DNA of 64,000 bases, from positions 21,870,352 to 21,934,351 of the forward strand of contig OZ025257.1 of NCBI GenBank assembly GCA_964019135.1, in the 5' to 3' direction. Made by a program: the position numbers and the translations under genes. Below are positions 24,301 through 34,096 of the stretch, one piece after another (position 1 is the stretch's first letter; every line of letters begins with the position of its first letter). The DNA is from Arenicola marina. Its lineage: Eukaryota > Annelida > Polychaeta > Arenicolidae. The notes beneath the pieces were generated by a model that was given only the letters and a program-made list of their open reading frames with translations, had not been told where the DNA came from and did no database searches.

Positions 24301-27030
24301 GTTTCGACCCTGTGCGCATTCTTGGCCTGGGCGACACCACAACGATCACAAAATCCAACACATTTCACAAACCAAACCAAACCACACCAGCCCGATTATA
24401 TCATGGATAAAGGTCTGGAAGGGGTTAAAGGCGACAGGCGACAGTGCCGCAGTGGCGCGTTCAACATTCCGACACCGAACATTCAAAATTTAACACAGAC
24501 ACAGTTTTAGTTCTATCTCGAAAATCTGACAGCGGTACTGGTACTCAAAAAAAGACGTTGGGCATTTAAAAAAATGGACACTGGACACTGCCCACCCCCC
24601 CCCCCCCTCCCGCCCACCCCCTTGCAGACCCCTGTGAAGAGAAAAGACGAGATTGGATTGATTCGTAAAAGCTGAAGGTCCGAGACGCGTTCGCATCTCC
24701 GAGGATTGTCGGGTCTATACGAATCTATCGTCATCGAGTCCATTCTCCGGCTTGAACTACAGCGTTCCCACCAATGTATTGCGAAATGTACTGGCAGAGT
24801 TCAGCCTGACTCACGTCACGCATCTACTGACAGTAACCCATATACCGATAACGGTAGATTCGTGGATACGAATCGATTGGATTATGTTACGGGATGACGT
24901 CATAGCATGTAGTTTAAGTGCGAAAGCCTGGATCAGCAAACCGGACACACGTCACTCTGCTTGAAGCAGATCACGTGATGGCGTGCTCCAGGTGGACCTG
25001 TCACTATCCGAAGCCAGTATATGACTCAAATGCTAATCCTGGCTGTGGTTGCGCATGCGCAAAAAGACGTATGCTGCAATAAAGCTATCGCCATCTCTAT
25101 CTCTATGATGGGCTGCCACTCGGTCTAAGATTCGAATTTATCTTTGACATACCTGAAAACGCCGACTAATTTAGAAGAAAAAATGTCTTAACAACGAGCG
25201 TGAGAACTTATATAAACAAGTAATGAGTGTAAACTGACCATGAAGGTCCCCCGTTAGTAAATCAAGCACTTGCACGCCTGAGCCTTATCCCCCCCCCCCC
25301 CCGACCCAACCACCCCAGCATCACACTGAGTACCGCCCCAGTCGCATGATGACCAAAGCAATTACGCACCTCAACTCCCCTCATAATCGGTAACAACAAA
25401 AAAATGCAGTAAAAGAGGCTAAACGCCGCGTGCGGCTTAACGTCGACACCAATTTCATCTTTATTAGCGAGAACATGGTCAACATTGACAGTCATATCCG
25501 CTAAATCCTCCCACGTTTTCTCTTTCCCCTTTTTTTCTCACTCTCTACCCTGGCTGGACGTACGTACGTCAGGTTTGGGAAGCGGACGTCGGACGGGTCC
25601 GGTCTGCCGTTAGTGCTCGGCTACAGCAACTTCAAGAGAAAACGACAGGTCGAGTCGCTAATGGCGGATGACGCGCCTCAAGAGGAGTTACTGTGGAACG
25701 TCCTCGGCGGCCGCAGGAGGTAAGTCCCGGGTGTGTTCGTCAGGGGGCGCTCGCGATGGACGCTGCATGGATGGACGCTGGGTGGTAGTTTGTGCAAAGG
25801 TGAAAAAAAATCACGTTTCGTATCGATGCCTACAACTGGAGGGACTGCTTAATTACTGCCCATTCGTTGGGGGTTGATTCTCGGGGAGTGGGTGATTTTT
25901 GTTGGGCTTGTCTTGAGGGGGTGGGGGTGGGGGATCTTTGTTGACGAAAAGTGCAATTGAAGGAAATAAATTGCCTGTAGCAGCTCCCTCTCGGGTCATG
26001 TCCCTGGTGGTGTATGTGGCCCTGTGATACGTCACCAGGTGAGACTTGCTTGGTGTGGGTGATTGGAGATTGGGTGGGGGTGTACACAGCGGGGGGGGGT
26101 GTAGAGCGTGCAATGTATATCACACTGATGCATTAGGGGTTATAACATACAAATACTATTCGTGACAGTCATGTACTGCGCATATACCAAGTGTAAGAAG
26201 AAGTTGTTCGCATCCATTATCCAATCAGGGCTTTTAAACACTTTGGGAGTGTCCTTTACATGCGAAAAGCCGCCCCCCCCCCCCCACTCCCTCTTGGCGG
26301 TCCCCTCCATCCCCCACCCGGTCGCTCCATCCCCCTCCCCGCCGCCCCATCTCCCTTCCCGCCGCCTCATCTCCCCCCCCCCACCCCGTCGCCCCATCCC
26401 CCTCCCCGTCGCCCCATCCCCCTCCCCGTCGCCCCATCCCCCCGTCGCCCCATCCCCCTCCCCGTCGCCCCATCCCCCTCCCCGCCGCCCCATCTCCCTT
26501 TCCGCCCACATCTCCCTTCCCGCCGCGCCCCATCTCCATTCCTCCCCACCCGACCTCGTTGCCCCATTCCCCTCCCCGCCGCCCCATCCCCCCCCCCACT
26601 CTGTCGCCCCGTCCCCCTCCCCGCCGCCCAGCCCCCCCCCCCTTCATTGTCCGCAGATGAGACATGGGTATGTGTTAGGTTCAACCACCACCAGTCTTTA
26701 TGGAGCATGAAACGGCACATCAACCCAAATAATAACACAAAACAACCCATCACAAATCAATAATTTTATCTTCTAGTCAATAGATCCCAAGGCAATCCCA
26801 TGGCCACCAGGACAAAGTACGGCTCGATGCCTGGTTGTTGAGCTTGTATCGCTCGATTTATGGTCCGTCACAACTCTGCCCTGTTCGCGTCCTCCCAAAC
26901 TTCACAATATAGGTACTATTTACCCATCAACTCCCCTCCCCCCCTCCTCCCGCCTTTCCCCCACGCCCTGGAGCTCATAAAATAAAATTGATCCATGTCT
27001 GTCATTCTCTCTTCCCTTTCTCGCAGATAA
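18320..27030 (+). CDS. NPF: Neuropeptide F (NPF/NPY family) precursor, three coding exons
   Basis: Secreted neuropeptide precursor of 124 residues, assembled from exons 18320-18543, 25573-25719 and 27027-27030. Residues 1-30 form a signal peptide (hydrophobic LFFLCLVLGLIF, likely cut after PAEG). The mature peptide contains APPEGPPMRPDHF, LNKYLADLTDYY and C-terminal GRPRF, followed by G-K-R for amidation and dibasic cleavage; this is the lophotrochozoan NPF signature, and the peptide should act on NPY/NPF-type G-protein-coupled receptors. The first intron splits the arginine codon of GRPR in phase 2, the position known in vertebrate NPY genes. An acceptor abuts the ATG, so there is also a 5' UTR intron. 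The second coding intron is phase 2; the last exon adds one base and TAA. The C-flanking peptide has a KRKR site and ends GGRRR. The first intron carries the 44-bp array. Confidence 0.92.
18862..23469 (+). repeat. 44-bp minisatellite, copy B (about 105 units)
   Basis: This is the same array as 8033-14621, about 45 units shorter. The marker variant AACAAAGCCACATT occurs only once, near 20691, whereas copy A has it twice. The edges match copy A unit for unit. The array occupies over half of the 7.0-kb NPF intron between 18544 and 25572. Confidence 0.97.
23478..23528 (+). mobile_element. tRNA-derived SINE head fragment, copy B
   Basis: This matches the fragment at 14630, with an A box but no B box at the right distance. 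Confidence 0.5.
24318..24409. other. NPF intron, unique sequence beyond the duplicated block
   Basis: This is the first sequence not represented in copy A. It is ordinary non-coding DNA leading into the MITE at 24410. Confidence 0.4.
24410..24632 (+). mobile_element. MITE with TA target site, copy 1 (degenerate)
   Basis: It starts AAGGTCTGGAAGGGG after TA and ends GCAGACCCC, matching the ends of the better preserved copies at 33786-34094 and 54478-54686. The interior shares the GGCGACAGGCGACA and CGACACCGAACATTC type motifs and a C-rich stretch before the right end. The right-hand target TA has become TG. It has no coding capacity. Confidence 0.6.
24633..25572. other. NPF intron, 3' part, with promoter-like motifs
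   Basis: No exon is seen between the MITE and the acceptor at 25571-25572. A full CRE palindrome (TGACGTCA, 24894-24901) and an NRF-1-like palindrome (TGCGCATGCGCA, near 25050) lie within 160 bp. They could mark an internal promoter or be chance. A poly-C run is at 25290-25302, and a long pyrimidine tract (about 25508-25545) precedes the NPF acceptor. Confidence 0.4.
25573..25719 (+). CDS. NPF: NPF precursor, second coding exon (amidation site and C-flanking peptide)
   Basis: After acceptor TACGTCAG the single G completes the split arginine codon. The frame then reads F-G-K-R, so the mature peptide ends RPRF-amide. The remainder encodes the C-flanking peptide, with an internal KRKR cleavage site and segments TSDGSGLPLVLGYSNF and QVESLMADDAPQEE, up to GGRR. 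The exon ends AGGAG before GTAAGT, in phase 2. There is only one copy in the window, downstream of duplicated copy B. Confidence 0.92.
25720..27026. other. Last NPF intron with C-rich array
   Basis: The intron runs GTAAGT to TTTCTCGCAG. It contains the C-rich array at 26270-26640. No other exon is seen. Confidence 0.7.
26270..26642. repeat. C-rich 20-bp tandem array (G-quadruplex-prone on - strand)
   Basis: An imperfect unit close to CGTCGCCCCATCCCCCTCCC repeats through the interval, bounded by poly-C runs at 26272-26285 and 26630-26641. The complementary strand has closely spaced GGGG/GGGGG blocks, the pattern expected for G-quadruplexes. The proline-rich and glycine-rich frames on both strands are artefacts of the array. 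Confidence 0.85.
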
Positions 27031-27570
27031 ACAGCTGGATGCCTGCAATTGAATGAAAGGACGGATCGCCAAAGAGAATGACCTCGTGCCCGACACTTAA
27101 AGTCCTTTGTTTACCCTTGTTTGTCTTGCTTCTACATTCGCGTTGTCACTCACATTGACGTTCCAACTTCGTGACGCAAATACCGACAAGTAACCTTCAC
27201 CTTAGTGTGCTAGTAAACGGCATTCTTTATACACAAAATAGTCACGTTAATTTATTTATATATATAGCTATATCAATCTATATACACATGTTTTTTTAAC
27301 ATAAATTGCGATTGGAATTCACATGGCAGACATGGAGTAATTAAGTCGCGGGAGAACAATACGCCACAAGCACCTATATGGCGTCATTAGTCAACAATTG
27401 CTTAAGGAGCAATTGTGCGCGATTCAACCATGCGCTTTCCAAAGAATGTCGCGCAGTTATCTATTGAGTATATTTGTCTTGTTATAGCGTCGGTTAGTAT
27501 GTCCTGATTCTCTTTTGATCGTTGAAAAAGCAAAAAGGTCAATAAAATTGTGTATGGTGTGGTTTCATTT
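27027..27570 (+). other. NPF: NPF last exon: stop codon and 3' UTR
   Basis: The exon follows a strong acceptor (CTTCCCTTTCTCGCAG). Its first base completes an arginine codon and bases 27028-27030 are the TAA stop, so almost the whole exon is 3' UTR. AATAAA at 27541 followed by a GT-rich stretch gives a likely end near 27565; the exact cleavage site is not visible. Confidence 0.7.
27541..27546 (+). promoter_or_regulatory. Poly(A) signal AATAAA, probably NPF
   Basis: AATAAA is followed within 30 bases by a GT-rich element (TTGTGTATGGTGTGG), the usual arrangement of a cleavage and polyadenylation site. It lies 511 bases after the NPF stop. Confidence 0.6.
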
Positions 27571-27639
27571 TAACGGTAGGGTAAACGTGAAAACAAGTAA
27601 CTGTAAGATAACAGTCATCTACTATAATAATACCTCATA

Positions 27640-28290
27640 ACGACCCTTACAACGCAACGACAAAGGCAAAGAACAACCACATAGCAACGACAAAGGTATG
27701 ACAACGACAAAAGGCAAAGGCAGAGAACACCTACATAGCAACGACAAAAGACAAAGGCAGAGTACACCTACATAGCAACGACAAAAGACAAAGGCCGAGA
27801 ACACCTACATAACAACGACAAAGGTAGAGTACACCTAGATAGCAACGACAAAACACAAAGGCCGAGAACACCTACATAGCAACGACAAAGGTAGAGTACA
27901 CCTACATGACAACCACAAAAGACAAAGTCCGAGAACACCTACATAGCAACGACAAAGGTAGAGAACACCTACATGACAACGACAAAAGATAAAGGCAGAG
28001 AACACCTACCTAGCAACGACAAAGGACAAAGGTATAGAGAACACCTACATAGCAACGACAAGAGATAAATGTAGAGAACACCTACATAGCAACGACAAAG
28101 GACAAAGGTAGAGTACACCATAGCAAGGACAAAGGTAGAGTACACCTACATAGCAACGACAAAAGACAAAGGTAGAGAACACCTACATAGCAACGACAAA
28201 GGCATAATACCCCATACATAGTAACGACAAAGGCAGAGTACACCAGAGTATATAGCAACGACAAAGAACAAAGGTAACCTAAGTACACCT
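27640..28290 (+). repeat. Minisatellite with about 37-bp and shorter units
   Basis: Units read ACACCTACATAGCAACGACA then AAAGACAAAGGCAGAG, with many shortened versions (about 27-30 bp). The array starts soon after the NPF poly(A) signal. Diverged relatives continue at 28590-28760 (GCATAGCAACAACGA). The leucine- and cysteine-rich - strand frames are products of the repeat. Confidence 0.9.
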
Positions 28291-28509
28291 AATAGAAACT
28301 AAACAGGTGCAATACATATACAACTACACAGGTAGGGTACACGTACACAACAACTATGGCAAGAGATCGCGCCCACACGTCACGAATTCGGTAGCGTAAA
28401 TCTACAAAAATGGCCTGCATAACAACAATGACGAGCCACTAAGCCTTCAAAAGAACGACGACAAGATAGTACACCAGTGGCGGATCTCATTAACAGAGAT
28501 TAGAAGATT

Positions 28510-28563
28510 ACGGGGCTTAGTCTTCTAAGGTTACAATGTAAATGTTAGCCGACTAAGCCCCGT
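28510..28563. repeat. Hairpin: 13-bp perfect inverted repeat
   Basis: ACGGGGCTTAGTC (28510-28522) is exactly complementary to GACTAAGCCCCGT (28551-28563), with a 28-nt loop. I see no tandem target duplication beside it. Confidence 0.7.
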
Positions 28564-28769
28564 AGCCGGCTAGACTATGTACGTAAAACAGACCACTGCA
28601 TAGCAACAAAGATGATATAGTAGAGCTGCATGACAACAACGACGAGATAGTAGACATGCATAGCAACAACGAGCATATAGTATGTCTGTATAACAATACA
28701 CACGGTATATTAAAGGTTTCAACAACGACACCAAACGCCAAGCAACAACAACGGTAGATTGAACCACGC

Positions 28770-29960
28770 CATTTCCCCAATAGAATCTGTCTACATGTGT
28801 ATTTCGTCCTACGTCGATCGACAGCTTTAGTCTTGGACGTGTTTCTATTCTAAGAACCATGCGATATTGCTGCTTAAACTTCATAAATGTGTTCCATAAT
28901 GGAAATATTACATTATAAGTCGTAAATAGGAATTCTCACGCTTTAAGGTGTAGTTATTCTTTTATGTTTAACGATGTTTGTGTACATGTTCTCCTGATGT
29001 ATCCAGTTCGACAGCTGTAATATGTGTGTGGGCCATTTGTATTTCAGTTAACGCGCAACCAATAAATTTACGTCGCCCTTTTCGAAAATCCTCTTGTGAC
29101 GTTACAATTCGTAGTCACGTGATGTGGTCGGCAGTGTCTCCGATCTTAAAATGTACATTTTAACGCAAATAAAGAATGGGAATAACTTTCTTTTACTTTT
29201 TTTTTCTTTGTCCCTTTGTGGTGTGCGATGGATAATTTAATTTGAACATACAACTGCTGCAATATTATAATAGCAATGGTATACAATTAAGCTACGAGTA
29301 TGATATTATATATAGACATTCTTTACGGGAGTACATCCAAAGAAACTAACTGTAAGCAAAATGTCAAGAATCTCAAAGTTACTCAGATGAGTAAGTTAAT
29401 TACAGCAAGTGACCACTTCGTATATAATTTGACAAAACTATGCGAACCAAGACTTTTATTATATATGTTTCTTTTTTATCTACGCATGTTGCCATGCTAA
29501 GAGGCAAACAATCCCGGCGATGCTCCAATCACATACAGGGGGAGATCCATGGGGGGGCGGGGGCGTGCAATTCCACCCCCTTGGAAACTTGAGCATACAC
29601 TGTAAAAGTCGGGCTTTGCAACGAAATACATTAGAAAGAGAGGCAACCCAGCCTCTGCCTTTGTAGAGGCAACCCAGAGGCGGATCCAATGGAGGAGTTG
29701 TTTAATGGGATGTTAAGGACTGTTAAAGGTTGGAATAATTGGTAATAATTGGTGGACATCCGCGGTCATTTTCACCCCCCCCCCCCCCCCCCACCACCCC
29801 GGTCGCACGTTTTAGTTTAGAGCCTCACTCCCTCCGGTAGCAACCCTACCCCCATCCCACCCCTCCCCATACACACACACACTTGCAAAAATCCTAGATC
29901 TTTCCCTGACATATTACACAAGAAAGCTGCACACTTTCTACACGAATTTCACCAGTCTGG
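28770..29960. other. Non-coding stretch, no gene seen
   Basis: The interval is AT-rich with only short, low-quality open frames. A G-run at 29550-29562 and a poly-C run at 29777-29792 are the only marked features. Confidence 0.45.
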
Positions 29961-29962
29961 CC

Positions 29963-31225
29963 GCATATTCCCAAACGATCAGGACGTTAGCAGTGCATCT
30001 GCCCAAACGATCACGACTTTAACAACACATCTTCCCAAACGATGTCGAATTTAACATTGCATCTTCTAAAACGATCACGACGTTAATAAAAACATCTTCC
30101 CAAACGATCCCGACGTTAACATTGCATCTTCTCAAACGATCTCGACTTTAACAACAAATCTTCCCAAACGACCTCCACTTTAACAACACATCCTCGCAAA
30201 CGATGTCGAATTTAACATTGCATCTTCCCAAACGATCCCGACTTTAACAGCACATCTTCCCAAACGATCGCGACGTTAACAACACATCTTCCCAAATGAT
30301 CTTGACTTTAACAACCCATCTTCTCGAACGATTTCGACTTTAACAACACATCTTCCTAAACGATGTCGAATTTAACATTGCATCTTTTAAAGCGATCACG
30401 ACGTTAACAACACATCTTCCCAAACGATCACGACGTTAACATTGCATCTTCTCAAACGATCTCGACTTTAGCCACAAATCTTCCCAAACGATCTCAACTT
30501 TAACAACACATCCTCGCAAACGATGTCGAATTTAACATTGCATCTTCCCAAACGATCTCGACTTTAACAACACATCTTCCCAAACGATCACGACGTTAAC
30601 AACACATCTTACCAAACGATCTTGACTTTAACAACACATCTTCCCAAACGATCTCGACTTTAACAACACATCTTCCCAAACGATCACGACGTTAACAACA
30701 CATCTTCCCAAACGATCATGACGTTAACATTGTATCTTCCCAAACGATCTCGATTTTAACAACAAATCTTTCCAAACGATCTCAACTTTAACAACACATC
30801 TTCCCAAACGATGTCGAATTTAGCATTGCATCTTTTAAAACGATTTCGACTTTAACAACACATCTTCCCAAATAATCTCGACTTTAACAACACATCTTCT
30901 CAAATGATTTCGACTTTAACAACAAATCTTCCCAAACGATGTCGAATTTAGCATTGCATCTTTTAAAACGATTTCGACTTTAACAACACATCTTCCCAAA
31001 TAATCTCGACTTTAACAACACATCTTCTCAAACGATTTCGACTTTAACAACATATCTTCCCAAACGATGTCGAATTTAACATCGCATCTTCCCAAACGAT
31101 TTCGACTTTAACAAAACATCTTCCCAAATGATCTCGACTTTAACAATGCATCTCCCCAAACGATCTCGACTTTAACAACACATCTTCCCAAATGATCTCG
31201 ACTTTAACAGTGCATCTTCCCACAT
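29963..31225 (+). repeat. 32-bp minisatellite (about 39 units) with two unit types
   Basis: The common unit is CATCTTCCCAAACGATCTCG followed by ACTTTAACAACA. A second type with GATGTCGAATTTAACATTGC recurs roughly every 150-300 bp, so the array has higher-order structure. The last unit ends near CCCACATCATCG at 31225. No coding potential. Confidence 0.95.
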
Positions 31226-31751
31226 CATCGCTACCTATAAGTCCCCCATGAGGACCCCCTTAATTGTGCGTTAAAGCGTCCTATACACCAAAACAAACAA
31301 CCAATCTGTAAGAATGTGTTATATATGGGGTTCGACTGAGGTAGCCTAAATGTCAGCAAGATAGATGAGAAGAGGACAAGGGACCGATCTTGCGAAAAAT
31401 AAAGTCTGTGCCATCGACTCGTCCATGTGTTTTTGTTGAGGAAGCCTAGTACAAAGCACGTGGTGTGTGGGAGGAGGAGGGCATAGGGGTTAGGGGGGAG
31501 CGAGAGAGGGGGAGGGCAAGGAATTGGGGGGGGGGGGCATAATAGTCAAAGCTAAGAGATGTATTCGTCTATGGGCAACATAGGCATTTTCTCCTATATA
31601 GACGCCGCTAAAAGGTCACTCGATCTAAACTTGTATATATATACTTGTATATATAGGTTTCTGTTTAAGTAGGCATTGGAGGCTCCAAAGAGTCCCGTAC
31701 GCCATATCAGCGTGGAAAGAGTCAAATGTTTTGGTATGGTTTCCAAAGTGA

Positions 31752-31752
<1 letters not shown>

Positions 31753-31782
<30 letters not shown>

Positions 31783-31801
31783 ACACACCCACACACACAC
31801 G
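31753..31801 (+). repeat. Poly-C followed by (CA)n microsatellite
   Basis: Sixteen or so C residues are followed by alternating CA with one CCCA interruption. The - strand frame rich in cysteine, valine and glycine is an artefact. Confidence 0.9.
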
Positions 31802-31809
31802 CTACCACC

Positions 31810-33780
31810 AACATATCAAAATACTAGATCGGTCACAGAGTAATGAATAGCTAATATTGTAGCATTCTAAGATGTCTCCCCGCAGTTTGCACGTGGGAGG
31901 CAAGCTGACATTTCACGTGTAATTTCTCACACGGGAGTTCGTCGAGGCGGATCCTTCATTCAATCTCTGACGAAATTTCCTCACTTTGTCTTATTGGTCG
32001 TCAAAGATTCACATGAATCCGAATCCATCCGAAAAAACATTCATGTCGCGCTTGCAAACATCCGGAACGTGAACCCGACCATTGGCAGTCCACTTGGCCG
32101 TCCTGCATACGAGAACCCAAAACGTCATAGTGACCAAAACGTCGTACCTTGGTGGAATGAAATATACAGTTTTAAGCTTGACTGCAACCATCTTGGTTAT
32201 CGCTCACACAACCCTGCGTGGCGTTTCTGAAAGAGATGGGCGGGGCCACTCGGGGCTAAAGGATTGATTGATTGACAATAAGAGACCATAAGAGACCATA
32301 AGGAAATCTAATGTTTCTTTGAGTAGAAGGTTCCAAGGGATTGACGATTGACGATTGACGTTTTCGTCACTATGACGTGTTGGGGCCTAATAAACGTGCC
32401 CACGCCAGCGGAGACGTCGCTCCCAGCAGCCCATGGTTCATGACAAATAGTTCATTTTGCAAGCCCTTCCGCGTCTTCTGGAGGCATTTTCACGCTCAGC
32501 TTGTCATACAATAATACAATAGGTTAGGTAAAGTGAGTTAACGAGGTAGGGAATAGCAGGGAAGCAGTATCAGATGATAAATATGAGGTGATCACATGCT
32601 GAAATGGAACTGTTCATGTTGCTCTAGGCACAAAAAACACCTTTTAACACCCTATATTTTCTCAATATATGCCAAAAATATTGCACGGGAAACGCATATC
32701 CTTTCTTGTGGACAAGTTCGCTATCCCATCACGGGGTAATTAGAAAGTGTGCCCGGCAAATTAGCATTTAACATTAGCATTTTTGGTATAAATACCAAAA
32801 ATGCTAATATATATACTCACTGGTTGATAACCAATTAGATATTCTATGGTGGAAGTAAAACAGCTGGCTGCTAGAGGGTAAATGGCGAAATATGGCTTAT
32901 TTGCTTGTGTGTACTAGGCATTTATTGCTACCATGTTGGCTGTATACAATGAAGAAAGGAATATGACATTCGGAAATATCTTAAAGAGGGAAACGCAAAC
33001 AAGCGGAACACGCTTTTATCCACAGTTTTTAAAAGTAATGAAGTAGGAAGTTGTTGTTGTATTGTCAATCGGAAATCCAACAACACTTGCAAATCTTAAA
33101 GTTGCGCTTTGATTCTCGTTTTTATCAGAGGCATAGACGGACAGCCAATGAAAAGCACCGGTGACGTAGGATATGCGGCTAATGAAGGGATTGTCCCAAG
33201 AAGAAGGGAATCGTTACTAGCACAATACGATTCTGTTCCGGAATCTGCAGATACGTTTTTTACCTGGCGCTGGACCACAAGTCCACGACCACAGCGAGAT
33301 AATCAACTGTGCATTATGATGCTGGACAACTTTCGCCAGTTGCCACAAATACAAAAGAAGCACATTCATTTAAGGAGGAACATCTTTAATTATTGTTGAC
33401 GCTTAATCTCGTTTCTTTTCATTTTGCACGTCGTTTTATGTTGGTTCGCACGTACCGCAAAACGCGTGTTATGTGATTGTCCTTTAATTACCCTTCCACC
33501 GGGTAGTCCTGGCACACATCAGCGTCCGCTGGGAATTCATTATTGACCATAAAGATTTTTGTTGTTGAAAATTCCGTATATTGTCCGATATTTTTTGATC
33601 TGTCTTAATGTCAACACGCGAAACATATTGGATATGTCAAAAAGCAGATCCAAAGATTTGATTGAGGGGAGGGGCTGGCTGGGGGGGTGGGGGGGGGGGG
33701 GTACACTGTGGACGGGATGAGGTTTGCGAAGATAGATCTAAAAACTTACGCTCGGCCGGGGGGCAGGGTGGGCCTCCCAA
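31810..33780. other. Non-coding stretch with a 17-bp palindrome
   Basis: I see no gene. ATTAGCATTTTTGGTAT (32773-32789) and its exact complement ATACCAAAAATGCTAAT (32792-32808) form a near-perfect palindrome with a 2-base spacer. A short TTGACGATTGACGATTGACG run is at 32340-32360, and a G-rich run at 33680-33702. A 96-codon frame at 33109-33399 has no recognisable family and no supporting splice sites. Confidence 0.45.
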
Positions 33781-33785
33781 CAATA

Positions 33786-34094
33786 GTGGTCTGGAAGGGC
33801 TAAATGGCGACATGCGACACAAGCATATTTGAAATATCGACATTCGACATTGACTCCCAAATTTCGACACCGAGGATCTGCCAAAGTGACATCGACACAG
33901 ATAGTGGCATTTTAGAAAAAAAAAATGAACTTAGACAAAAGGCGACAAGGAGCGTCGTGGAAAATCGACATTCGACAGTGAGATATTTGAAAAGTTTACA
34001 TTCGACACCGAGATATTTGAAAAATTGACATTCGACACTGAGATTTTTTTTTAAATCGACATGGGACACTGCCCCCCGCTCCATTTCAGACCCC
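33786..34094 (+). mobile_element. MITE with TA target site, copy 2
   Basis: The left end is GTGGTCTGGAAGGG after TA (33784-33785) and the right end TTTCAGACCCC before TA (34095-34096). The interior is built from repeats of CGACATTCGACACTGAGAT and ATATTTGAAAA, then a C-rich block. The ends and order of motifs match the copies at 24410 and 54478. The TA flanks suggest a Tc1/mariner-type transposase in trans (inference). Confidence 0.75.
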
Positions 34095-34096
34095 TA

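Larger units (their letters stand above)
15670..24317 (+). repeat. Large duplicated segment, copy B (left end of contig 2)
   Basis: This segment is collinear with 4962-15469. It is about 1.86 kb shorter because its 44-bp array is about 1981 bp shorter, partly offset by three extra 43-bp units. Copy B, unlike copy A, continues uninterrupted into the rest of the NPF gene. Confidence 0.9.

Noticed and set aside
26140..26763. Overlapping long frames on both strands in the C-rich intron array
   Set aside because: All are translations of a 20-bp repeat, and the interval lies inside an intron supported by both splice sites.
33109..33399. A 96-codon frame on +
   Set aside because: It has no recognisable domain and no flanking gene structure; expected by chance in 64 kb.
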